NCBI GenBank assembly: GCA_018269075.1
Contig: JAFDVJ010000066.1
Location: forward strand, 1-64,000
Length of the DNA: 64,000 bases
Direction of reading: 5' to 3'
From: Acidobacteriota bacterium
GTDB lineage: Bacteria; Acidobacteriota; Blastocatellia; Pyrinomonadales; Pyrinomonadaceae
Below, one piece after another: positions 33,027 to 40,600 of the stretch; within the stretch, counting starts at the first letter, position 1, and each line of letters begins with the position of its first letter. The position numbers were made by a program, and so were the translations under genes. Below the pieces are notes generated by a model. It had not been told where the DNA came from. It searched no databases and saw only the letters and a list, made by a program, of their open reading frames with translations.

Positions 33027-34055
33027 CCCGATCTTATCGATCAATTCCTTCGACCACGACGCCAATTGCGTTTTATGGCGGCGGTTGTATTTGACGACCG
33101 CCTTGTTGTAGGCCGGCAAAAGCCTGCGCGGATCGCAGAAATCCTCGATCAGGCGGGCGCGGCCGTCGGTTTTTTCGATGACGACGGCCATCTGCCAGCC
33201 GACCGTGTACCACGGGCCCTGAACGCCGAAAAACGAGAACGCGGTTTCGCGCTCTTTTTCGGCCGACAGTTTTCCGGCGTCGAGATCGAGAAAGAACTTT
33301 TCGACCGCCTTCAGATCGTTGTTGAAATTCGCCAGATCCTTGTCCCAGCGCGCTTTGTCTTCGGGCGCGCTGACGGCGTGCGGGTGAACGTCCGGCCCGC
33401 CGGCCGCCGCGAGCATCGCGAAGCCCTCGCCGAACGCGCCCGTCCAGTCGAGCACTTTCTGCATTCCCGGCGAATATTTTTTGAGCGCGTCCGTCACTTC
33501 GGCCGTCGGGCAGGCCGTCCCGAAACCGATGTGATGGAGCTCGTGCGCGAGCGTGTTTTCGAACTGCTCGCGGGTGACGGCCGGATCGAGATAGAGAAAG
33601 ATCGCCGGATTTTCCTTCAGATCGAAGACGAAGCTGTTGTCGGCCGGCTTGATGACCGGGTAGACGCGCGCCCGAATCCGGGCGGCCGCCGGAAGATAGG
33701 CGAGCGCCATCGCGGCCGGCCGTTCGACGTCGGTTTTCTTCCACGCGGCGAGCGTTTCGGCCAAAATTTTGCGCCGTGCGCCGAGCTCGTTCGAGAGCAC
33801 GAATTTTTGAAAAGCGGTCTCCTCGAAAGGCCGCTTAAACGCGGTCTCGCGCTTTTTCAAACGCGTGTAGCCCTCGCTCGAAAAGATCTTTTCCCAGTCG
33901 GCCGGCGTGATCTCCTGCGCGTTTTCTTTTTTCTCCAGAATCCGGAGAACGGCGTCGGCCTCGTCGGTGACGATCTCGAGATCGACCCGCTGCGCGGCCG
34001 CGCCGGTTGCTCCGAACAGTATCAAAGCGGTAAAAATAATAATGATGCGTTTCAT
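33021..34055 (-). CDS. secreted DUF5700-type Zn metalloprotease
   Basis: 344 residues with a signal peptide (1-~21, ATGAAAQ). The gluzincin motif HELHH (H171-E172-L-H-H175) lies in TLAHELHHIGFG, and the third ligand is probably Glu210 in FGEGFAMLAAAGG. Both match the DUF5700 family of putative Zn-dependent proteases. Upstream sequence (NPAIFLYLDPAVTREQFENTLAHELHH) is also typical. Exported to the periplasm or beyond; substrate unknown. Its first bases (33021-33026) overlap the outer arm of the nested palindrome. Confidence 0.87.
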   Translation of the reverse strand: MKRIIIIFTALILFGATGAAAQRVDLEIVTDEADAVLRILEKKENAQEITPADWEKIFSSEGYTRLKKRETAFKRPFEETAFQKFVLSNELGARRKILAETLAAWKKTDVERPAAMALAYLPAAARIRARVYPVIKPADNSFVFDLKENPAIFLYLDPAVTREQFENTLAHELHHIGFGTACPTAEVTDALKKYSPGMQKVLDWTGAFGEGFAMLAAAGGPDVHPHAVSAPEDKARWDKDLANFNNDLKAVEKFFLDLDAGKLSAEKERETAFSFFGVQGPWYTVGWQMAVVIEKTDGRARLIEDFCDPRRLLPAYNKAVVKYNRRHKTQLASWSKELIDKIGL

Positions 34056-34356
34056 AATGATTGCTCCTTGATTGAACGGGGGAGTTCAAAGGACAAACAC
34101 CGCGGGGTCGGGTTTTATGACAGTGTTTACGCGAAAAAAACGAGATTTGTTCAATCAAATAAACAGTTAGCGGAGATTGGCGGGCGCTTTGGAAATTGAG
34201 CTTTCTGAAGTTTGGTCTTTGGTTTTCCTTCAAAGGTCGAAGATCAAAGACCGAAGATCATCGAAACAATGACGAAACTAATTTCCCGGCCGGGAATAAA
34301 CCGGCCGTGAAACCGAATTTAAACCGGGGACGAATTCAAGGATGGAAGGTGCGACG
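34056..34356. other. divergent intergenic region
   Basis: About 300 bases between the protease (-) and the NHLRC2-like gene (+). It contains one imperfect GGTCTTTGG/CCAAAGACC hairpin (34211-34258) of the AAAGATC family. Promoters for both genes should lie here, but no box is convincing. Confidence 0.55.
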
Positions 34357-36315
34357 ATGCGGCAGATATTTTTCGGGTTGATGATTTTGATGGCGGCGGT
34401 TTCTTTCGTGCGGGACGTGCGGCCGCAGGGACGCGTCCGCGCGCCGGAGCTCGCCGGCGCGCGCGACTGGCTCAATACGGACAAGCCGCTCTCGATCGCG
34501 GGCCTCCGCGGCAAGGTCGTGCTGCTCGATTTCTGGACCTACGGCTGCGTCAACTGTATGCACATCATTCCCGATCTCAAACGCCTCGAAGCGAAATATC
34601 CGAACAATCTCGTCGTCATCGGCGTCCATTCGGCGAAGTTCGCGAACGAGGGCGAGACCGCTAACATCCGCAACATCATTCTCCGCTACGGCCTCGAACA
34701 TCCGGTCGCGAACGACGCCGATTTCAAGATCTGGAACGCCTACGCCGTCAACGCGTGGCCGACGCAGGTCGTCATCGATCCGGCCGGCTACGTGATCGGC
34801 GAGGCCTCGGGCGAAGGCTATTACGACGCGCTCGACGCGCTGATCGGCGGCACGATCCTCGAATTTCGGAAAAAGGGACTGCTCGACGAAAAGCCGCTCA
34901 AATTCGCGCTCGAACGCGCCAAAACCGGCGATCTGCCGCTCGCGTTTCCCGGCAAGATCTTAGCCGACGCGGCCTCGAAGCGTCTGTTTATCGCCGATTC
35001 GAACCATAACCGGCTCGTCGTCACGGATCTCGACGGCAAACTGCTCGAAACGATCGGCGGCGGCCGCGCGGCGTGGGCCGACGGCGATTTCGCGACGGCC
35101 GCCTTCGACCGGCCGCAGGGCCTCGCGCTCGACGGGACGAATCTCTACGTCGCCGACACCGAAAACCAGCGGCTGCGGCTCGTCGATCTCAAGACGAAAC
35201 GCGTCTCGACGGTCGCCGGCACCGGAAACCTGCGCGATTTCAACGGTCAGGGCGGCGCGGCGCTCGAAACCGGTCTGCGCTCGCCGTGGGATCTCGCGCT
35301 CGCCGGCCGCTTTTTGTATATCGCGATGGCCGGCTCGCATCAGATCTGGCGGATGGATCTCGACCGGAAAACGCTCGAACCGTATGCCGGCACGCGCGCC
35401 GAGGCGCGGCTCGACGGCAAGCGAAATCTCGCCGCCTTCGCGCAGCCGTCGGGAATCGCGTCGGACGGAAAACGTCTGTTCGTCGCCGACAGCGAATCGA
35501 ACATCGTCCGCGCGCTCGATTTCGAAAAAGAAACCGTCGAAACGCTCGCCGGCGGCGATCTGTTCGAGTTCGGCGACCGCGACGGCGAGGGCGACGACGT
35601 CCGCTTCCAGCATCCTTTGGGCGTCGCGCTCTGGAACGGTCAGGTTCTCGTCGCCGACACCTACAACCACAAGATCCGGCTGCTCGACCCGGAAAAACGG
35701 ACCGTCAAGACCTTTCTCGGCAGCGGCAGCCCGGGCCAGACCGACGGCGCGCGGGCGGCGTTTTACGAGCCCGGCGGCCTTTCGGTCGCGGGCGGGAAGC
35801 TCTACGTCGCCGACACGAACAACCACGCGATCCGCGTCGTCGATCTCGACCGGAAAACGGTTTCGACCCTTAAAATCGAAGGCCTGACGCCGCCCGCGGC
35901 CGCGAGCGCGGAAACCGAGAGCGACGCGCCGAACCTGCGCGAGCTCAAGACCGACGCCAAAGTGATCGGGGCCGCCGCGCCGGCGGCGCTGACCGTCGAC
36001 GTCAAACTGCCCGACGGCTATCATCTCAACCCGAACGCGCCGAACCGTTACGAGATCGCGGCCGACGCCGCCGGATTGCTGACGATCGACGCGCCGGCGC
36101 GAAAACTGACGGCGCTCCCGCTCAAAGTTCAGCTCCGCCCGGCCGGCGCGGGCGAAACCGCGCTGAAGGTCAAGCTGACGCTCTACTACTGCCGCGAGGA
36201 CGACACCGGCACCTGTCTGATCAAAACGCTCGTCTGGCGCGTCCCGCTCAAAATCGACGCCGGAAAAAAAGAATCCGCGCCGCTCGAACTCACGGAAACG
36301 CTGACCGAAAAATGA
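34357..36315 (+). CDS. exported NHLRC2-like protein: thioredoxin domain + NHL beta-propeller + C-terminal domain
   Basis: 652 residues. Signal peptide (1-~25), thioredoxin-like domain (~35-170) with DFWTYGCVNCMH (C64-x-x-C67), six NHL-type repeats (~200-505; e.g. RLFIADSNHNRLVV, NLYVADTENQRLRLV, VLVADTYNHKIRLLD), and a C-terminal beta domain (~520-640) ending in YYCREDDTGTCLI. This order is the same as in animal NHLRC2 and its bacterial homologues. The exported location differs from cytosolic NHLRC2. The CxxC suggests disulfide or redox chemistry with substrate recognition by the propeller. Start 34357 is chosen because GGAAGG lies 7 bases upstream; ATG 34342 would add five residues. Confidence 0.88.
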   Translation: MRQIFFGLMILMAAVSFVRDVRPQGRVRAPELAGARDWLNTDKPLSIAGLRGKVVLLDFWTYGCVNCMHIIPDLKRLEAKYPNNLVVIGVHSAKFANEGETANIRNIILRYGLEHPVANDADFKIWNAYAVNAWPTQVVIDPAGYVIGEASGEGYYDALDALIGGTILEFRKKGLLDEKPLKFALERAKTGDLPLAFPGKILADAASKRLFIADSNHNRLVVTDLDGKLLETIGGGRAAWADGDFATAAFDRPQGLALDGTNLYVADTENQRLRLVDLKTKRVSTVAGTGNLRDFNGQGGAALETGLRSPWDLALAGRFLYIAMAGSHQIWRMDLDRKTLEPYAGTRAEARLDGKRNLAAFAQPSGIASDGKRLFVADSESNIVRALDFEKETVETLAGGDLFEFGDRDGEGDDVRFQHPLGVALWNGQVLVADTYNHKIRLLDPEKRTVKTFLGSGSPGQTDGARAAFYEPGGLSVAGGKLYVADTNNHAIRVVDLDRKTVSTLKIEGLTPPAAASAETESDAPNLRELKTDAKVIGAAAPAALTVDVKLPDGYHLNPNAPNRYEIAADAAGLLTIDAPARKLTALPLKVQLRPAGAGETALKVKLTLYYCREDDTGTCLIKTLVWRVPLKIDAGKKESAPLELTETLTEK

Positions 36316-36427
36316 CCGATGTCGGAAAATTCCCGTCCATTCGCGGCCGGTTTCGCGTCGCCGGCCGTCATTTTCCCACCCGATCGGACGGTGAAAAGGC
36401 CGCCCGAATGGTATATCTTAATTGAAG

Positions 36428-36556
36428 ACTTGATATCATTAGTGTTAAAAGGATTGAAAGAGTTTTGAATAATTAGGTTAATAGGACGCGGACCGCGTCC
36501 TGTTAAACGAACAAAAATCTGAATTGCCGATCTTTTTAACAGTAATGACTTGATAT
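36428..36556. mobile_element. MITE-like element, copy 2 (111 bp, 9-bp target duplication)
   Basis: Element 36437-36547, ends CATTAGTGTTAAAA and TTTTTAACAGTAATG, flanked by the perfect 9-bp direct repeat ACTTGATAT (36428-36436 and 36548-36556). Interior is AATAGGACGCGGACCGCGTCCTGTT. It is copy 1 (4459-4643) minus the 74-bp inner hairpin extension. Confidence 0.88.
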
Positions 36557-36565
36557 TTAAGGGGC

Positions 36566-36603
36566 GAGACGACTCTCCACTCTCGACTCTCCACTCTCCA
36601 CTC
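36566..36603. repeat. CTCTCCA heptamer array (unpaired)
   Basis: Five to six units of CTCTCCACT/CTCTCGACT directly before the acetyltransferase start codon. No complementary arm. Same unit as at 39409-39541. Confidence 0.8.
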
Positions 36604-36610
36604 AAAAAAG

Positions 36611-37144
36611 ATGAGGAATTTCAGCGTTTCAAAAGGTGAATATGACGACATCGAGGCGATCACGGCGCTTTACCGCCGGGTCGCGGCGGTCGCGGGCGGG
36701 CTCGCTCGGGCGGTCGACGAGATTCACGACGACTACGTCGACAACTTCGTCTGGAAATCGCTCAAGACCGGCGTGATCGTCGTCGCGCGCGATCTGAAAA
36801 CCAAAAAGATCATCGGCGAGATTCACGCCTACGCGCTCGGGCCGCGCGTTTTCGAGCACGTCCTCGGCGAGCTGACGATCGCCGTCGATCCCGATTATCA
36901 GAGCATCGGCGTCGGCAAGGCGATCTTCACCGAGCTGATGCGCGAGATCCGCGAGGAACGGTCGGACATCCTGCGCGTCGAGCTGATCGCCCGCGAGAGC
37001 AACGCGAAGGCGATCGCGTTTTACGAAAAGCTCGGCTTCGAACGCGAAGGCCGGATGACGAACCGGATCCGCAGCGTCGGCGGCGGTTTCGAAGCCGACA
37101 TCCCGATGGCCTGGCACCGGCCGCCGGTCGGGGAGAGTTTTTAA
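36611..37144 (+). CDS. GNAT-family N-acetyltransferase
   Basis: 177 residues with the GNAT fold. Motif A with the acetyl-CoA pyrophosphate loop is LGELTIAVDPDYQSIGVGKAIFTELM (~84-109; Q-S-I-G-V-G), and motif B is NAKAIAFYEKLGFEREGRM (~136-154). The N-terminal half has ARDLKTKKIIGEIHAYAL. Substrate unknown (amine of protein, drug or metabolite). Start ATG 36611 lies directly after a CTCTCCA tandem array and has no obvious Shine-Dalgarno. Confidence 0.88.
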   Translation: MRNFSVSKGEYDDIEAITALYRRVAAVAGGLARAVDEIHDDYVDNFVWKSLKTGVIVVARDLKTKKIIGEIHAYALGPRVFEHVLGELTIAVDPDYQSIGVGKAIFTELMREIREERSDILRVELIARESNAKAIAFYEKLGFEREGRMTNRIRSVGGGFEADIPMAWHRPPVGESF

Positions 37145-37290
37145 CGCAAAGGCGCGAAGGCGCGAAGCCGCAAAGGGAATTCGGGTTTATTTTCCGCGGC
37201 GGAACGGTTTCCGAAACGACGTGACGGTTTTATTGAAAAAAATCTAAAAAAACAATTGCGTCTTCGCAGCTTCGCGGCTTCGCGTTAAAA
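37141..37290. repeat. ACGCAAAGGCGCGAAG hairpin
   Basis: TTAACGCAAAGGCGCGAAGG...GCAAAGG (37141-37175) faces TTGCGTCTTCGC...CGCGTTAA (37256-37290). Family as at 5211-5270. The left arm begins at the acetyltransferase stop codon (TTTTTAA). Confidence 0.9.
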
Positions 37291-37541
37291 TTCGAAAACC
37301 GGCCCCGATAAACCGTTCACGGGTCGAAATCGACCGCTCATCACGAACCGATTGCGCCGGAACGGTTTTTACAATTAAATTAGTTTAGGAAGTTTGGGAA
37401 GTTTGGGAAGTTTAGGAAGTTTGGGAAGTTTGGGATTGAACAGCCGGATGTTCTTCTCATTTTCTTAAACCGTTCGAAAAACCGTAACGACTCGGTGTCG
37501 GGCAATCCGAAATCCGAAATCCGCAATCCGCAATCGAAATA
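37291..37541. other. intergenic region before the sensor kinase gene
   Basis: Contains an unpaired GAAGTTTGG array (37378-37437, about six units) and an unpaired TCCGAAA array (37504-37534) directly upstream of the kinase gene. No promoter could be assigned. Confidence 0.7.
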
Positions 37542-39407
37542 ATGTTTAATACGGCCGCGCTCGTCAATCTGTTAGGCTTTACGGTCGGGATCGCGCTTTA
37601 CGCGCTGCTCCTGCTGATGGTCGTACGGCATCGCGGGGCGCGCGCGAAAAGCGCGCCGGATCTGCTGCTGCTGCTGACGGCGGCGCTCGGGCTTTTGTGG
37701 AACGCGGGCGAGCTGACGGCGCTTTTCTGGAAGGATTTCGGCAGCACGCAGGTCTCGCCGTTTTTATTGACGGTTTCCTATTCGGCGCTCGGGTTTCTGC
37801 CGTCGGTCGTCGTCCACGCGGCCTGGAAGGCGGACGAAAGCGGCAACCGGAAAATCGGCTGGCTGACGTTCGCGGCCTACGGTCTGAGCGTTTTCGCGGC
37901 CTTTCTGCATTCCTCGGCGGCGATCTTCGAGAGCCGAGCGCCGTCGGGCACGGCGCTCGGCGTGCTCACGTTCGGCTCGCTCGCGCTGCTCGGCGGCCTG
38001 CTCGTCTTTACGCTCGGCGAAAAGATCCAGAATAAGACGGTCTGGATCTCGGCGCTCTCGATCTTCGCGGTCTCGGCGCTCCATCTGAGCGGCGGGCAGG
38101 AGGAGAAATCGTGGCTCGTCGAGCTCGTCGCGCACCAGTCGTCGCTGCCGCTCGCGCTCGCGATCCTGCTTCAGGATTACCGTTTCGCGTTTGCCGATCT
38201 GTTTCTCAAACGCGCGCTCTCGCTGCTGCTGCTGGCGGCGGTCGCGTTCGGTCTGTACGTTTACGCCGCCGTCCCGCTGCTCGCGTGGCACGAGCGGCAC
38301 GACCGCAACGACGTCCAGGCGGCGGTCGTCGTGATCGCGCTCTGGATGGCGACCGCGCTCGTTTACCCGGCGCTCCATAAATTCGCCGTCTGGCTCGTCG
38401 ACAAGATCATCCTGCGGCGCGTCAGTTACGCCGCGCTCCAGAGCGCGATTCTGCGGAACATCGAGGACCGCGACGACGCCAAATCGGTGCTCGACGAAGT
38501 CTGCGGCGAACTGCGGCGCGCGCTCACGGCCCGCGCGGCCGGCTGGCTCGAAGTCGTCGAAAGCGACCCGAACCAGCCGACCGTCAATTTTACGCCGCGC
38601 CGCGCCGAGGTTTTCGTGCCGACCGTCGAAAGCCCGTTTTACCGGATCGACCTGAGCGATTTCGCGGGCGGGCGGCGGCTGCTCTCCGACGAGGTCGAGA
38701 TGCTCGCGGCGACGGCCGTCGCCGCCGCCCGCCGGATCGACGCGCTCCGCGTCACCGAGGAGCGCTACGAGCGCAAGGGCCGCGAGGACAAGCTCGCGAA
38801 ATTCGCCGCCGAGGCGCAGCTCTCGGCGCTTCGCGCGCAGATCAACCCGCATTTTCTGTTCAACGCGCTGACGACGATCGGCTATCTGATCCAGACCGCG
38901 CCCGACAAGGCCTTTCAGACGCTGATGAAGCTGACGCAGCTCCTGCGCGGCCTGCTCCGTTCGACCGGCGAATTTTCGTCGCTCGGCGAGGAGATCAAGC
39001 TCATCGAAAACTATCTCGACATCGAGAAGACGCGGTTCGAAGAGCGCCTGCGCGTGAAGATCGCGATCCCGCCGGGGCTCAGGAAACTGCGCGTGCCCGG
39101 CCTGATCCTCCAGCCGCTCGTCGAAAACGCCGTCAAACACGGGATTTCCGAATCGAAGGCCGGCGGCGAGGTGCGGATCGCGGCCGAATTGAAGATCGAG
39201 GAAAGCGAATCGTTTCTGTATCTTTCGGTGACGGACACCGGCGCGGGCTTCGACGCGGCAAAGCCCGGCGGCAACGGGATCGGGCTCGAAAACGTCCGCC
39301 AGCGCCTGCGCTCGCACTACGGCAAACAGGCGCGGCTGCTGATCGAAACCGGCCGCCGCGGCACGCGCGCCGAAATTCGCCTGCCGGTCAAGGGCCAGAT
39401 CGTTTGA
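37542..39407 (+). CDS. LytS-family sensor histidine kinase
   Basis: 621 residues. The first ~290 residues hold about eight hydrophobic segments (a 7TM-type sensor region), then a linker with a poorly conserved GAF-like part (~300-400), the His_kinase domain with LRAQINPHFLFNALTTIGYLI (phospho-acceptor His437), and a HATPase domain (~505-615) with LQPLVENAVKHGIS (N box) and GNGIGLENVRQRL (G box). This family pairs with LytTR response regulators; one follows 141 bases downstream. The pair probably regulates a surface or transport function such as the TonB receptor gene that comes next, an inference from order only. Confidence 0.92.
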   Translation: MFNTAALVNLLGFTVGIALYALLLLMVVRHRGARAKSAPDLLLLLTAALGLLWNAGELTALFWKDFGSTQVSPFLLTVSYSALGFLPSVVVHAAWKADESGNRKIGWLTFAAYGLSVFAAFLHSSAAIFESRAPSGTALGVLTFGSLALLGGLLVFTLGEKIQNKTVWISALSIFAVSALHLSGGQEEKSWLVELVAHQSSLPLALAILLQDYRFAFADLFLKRALSLLLLAAVAFGLYVYAAVPLLAWHERHDRNDVQAAVVVIALWMATALVYPALHKFAVWLVDKIILRRVSYAALQSAILRNIEDRDDAKSVLDEVCGELRRALTARAAGWLEVVESDPNQPTVNFTPRRAEVFVPTVESPFYRIDLSDFAGGRRLLSDEVEMLAATAVAAARRIDALRVTEERYERKGREDKLAKFAAEAQLSALRAQINPHFLFNALTTIGYLIQTAPDKAFQTLMKLTQLLRGLLRSTGEFSSLGEEIKLIENYLDIEKTRFEERLRVKIAIPPGLRKLRVPGLILQPLVENAVKHGISESKAGGEVRIAAELKIEESESFLYLSVTDTGAGFDAAKPGGNGIGLENVRQRLRSHYGKQARLLIETGRRGTRAEIRLPVKGQIV

Positions 39408-39408
39408 G

Positions 39409-39541
39409 AGTGGAGAGTGGAGAGTGGAGAGTGGAGAGTTAGTTTAGGAAGTTTGGGAAGTTTGGGAAGTTCGGGAAGAAAAAAATTGTTTCCTGTACTT
39501 TCACCCCGACTCTCCATTCTCCACTCTCCACTCTCCACTCA
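39409..39541. repeat. GAGAGTG heptamer element with nested GAAGTTTGG array
   Basis: Outer arms of GAGAGTG units (39409-39440) and CTCTCCA units (39510-39541); between them lies a GAAGTTTGG array (39441-39475) whose partner is absent. It separates kinase and regulator genes. Confidence 0.9.
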
Positions 39542-39548
39542 AAAAAGT

Positions 39549-40328
39549 ATGGAGAAACTGAGAATCGTGATCGCCGACGACGAACGGCCGGCGCGGGAAT
39601 TTTTGAAGGCGGTGCTGCGTGAATTCGCGGACGCCGAGATCGTCGGCGAGGCCGAAAACGGGGCCGACGCGGTCGAATTGATCAAACGGCTCAAGCCCGA
39701 TCTCGCGCTGCTCGATCTGCGGATGCCGGAGATTTCGGGCCTCGAAGCCGTCCGGCTTCTGCGGCGCTCGCAGATGCCGCTCGTCGCGTTCGTCACGGCC
39801 TACGACGAGTACGCCGTCCAGGCCTTCGAGGTCAACGCCGTCGATTATCTATTGAAACCGGTCGAAAAATCGCGGCTTCGCGAAACGCTCAACCGCGCGC
39901 ACGAACGGCTCGAACAGGAAGACTGGCAGTCGCAGGAGACCGCCAACATCAAAAGCGCGGCCGCCGCCTACGACGAATCGGCGCGCCGCGAATATCTCGA
40001 ACGGATCCCGGTCAAAAAGCAGGAGGAGATCTTTCTCGTGCCGGTCGCCGAGATCGCCGCGGTCGTCGCCGACGGCGAGCTGCTTCACCTGACGACCGAC
40101 AAAAACCGGAAATACGTCATCAATTACCGTCTCAAAGACCTCGAAATGCGGCTCGCGCCCGATCGTTTCGTGCGGCTCTCGCGCGGCGCGCTCGTCAATC
40201 TCGAAATGATCGCCCGCGTCAGCCCGCTGCCCGGCGGCACCTATCTGATCGCGCTGAAAAACGGCCAGGAAATCGCCTCGAGCCGCATTCAGTCAAGAGT
40301 TTTGCGCGAAAAGATACTCAGGCTGTAA
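39549..40328 (+). CDS. LytTR-type response regulator
   Basis: 259 residues. REC domain (~3-120) with IVIADDERPAREFL, phospho-acceptor Asp56 (ALLDLRMPEISG), the T of VAFVTAYDEYAVQAFEVNAVDYLLKPVEKSRL and the K in LLKP; then a LytTR DNA-binding domain (~155-257; IPVKKQEEIFLVPVAEIAAVVADGELLHL..., FVRLSRGALVNLEMI). LytTR proteins bind direct repeats upstream of surface or secretion genes. The start at 39549 follows directly after the repeat element. Its cognate kinase is upstream. Confidence 0.93.
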   Translation: MEKLRIVIADDERPAREFLKAVLREFADAEIVGEAENGADAVELIKRLKPDLALLDLRMPEISGLEAVRLLRRSQMPLVAFVTAYDEYAVQAFEVNAVDYLLKPVEKSRLRETLNRAHERLEQEDWQSQETANIKSAAAAYDESARREYLERIPVKKQEEIFLVPVAEIAAVVADGELLHLTTDKNRKYVINYRLKDLEMRLAPDRFVRLSRGALVNLEMIARVSPLPGGTYLIALKNGQEIASSRIQSRVLREKILRL

Positions 40329-40329
40329 T

Positions 40330-40480
40330 TCGGATTTCGGATTTCGGATTTCGGATTTCGGATTGGTGTAATGCGGAAGCTTTAATTGACGCATTAAACC
40401 GATTCGAAAGCGGATCGGTTTAATGCGAAATCTTTCGCTTCCGCCATCGACCAATCCGAAATCCGAAATCCGAAATCCGC
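40330..40480. repeat. TTTCGGA heptamer hairpin
   Basis: GGATTTC units (40330-40366) face GAAATCC units (40451-40480); the core includes GCGGAAGC and AATGCG/CGCATTAA palindromic layers. Located in the gap between the LytTR gene and the TonB receptor gene. Confidence 0.93.
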
Positions 40481-40600
40481 AATCGTGTGTCCGTTCGTTT
40501 TCGATAAATGACCGCTCATTGAAAACCAATCGCGTTGGCCGGGCGTATCCTGTTAGCCTTTTCCTTTCGGATTATTCTGCAAAAAATCAACCTGGGGATT

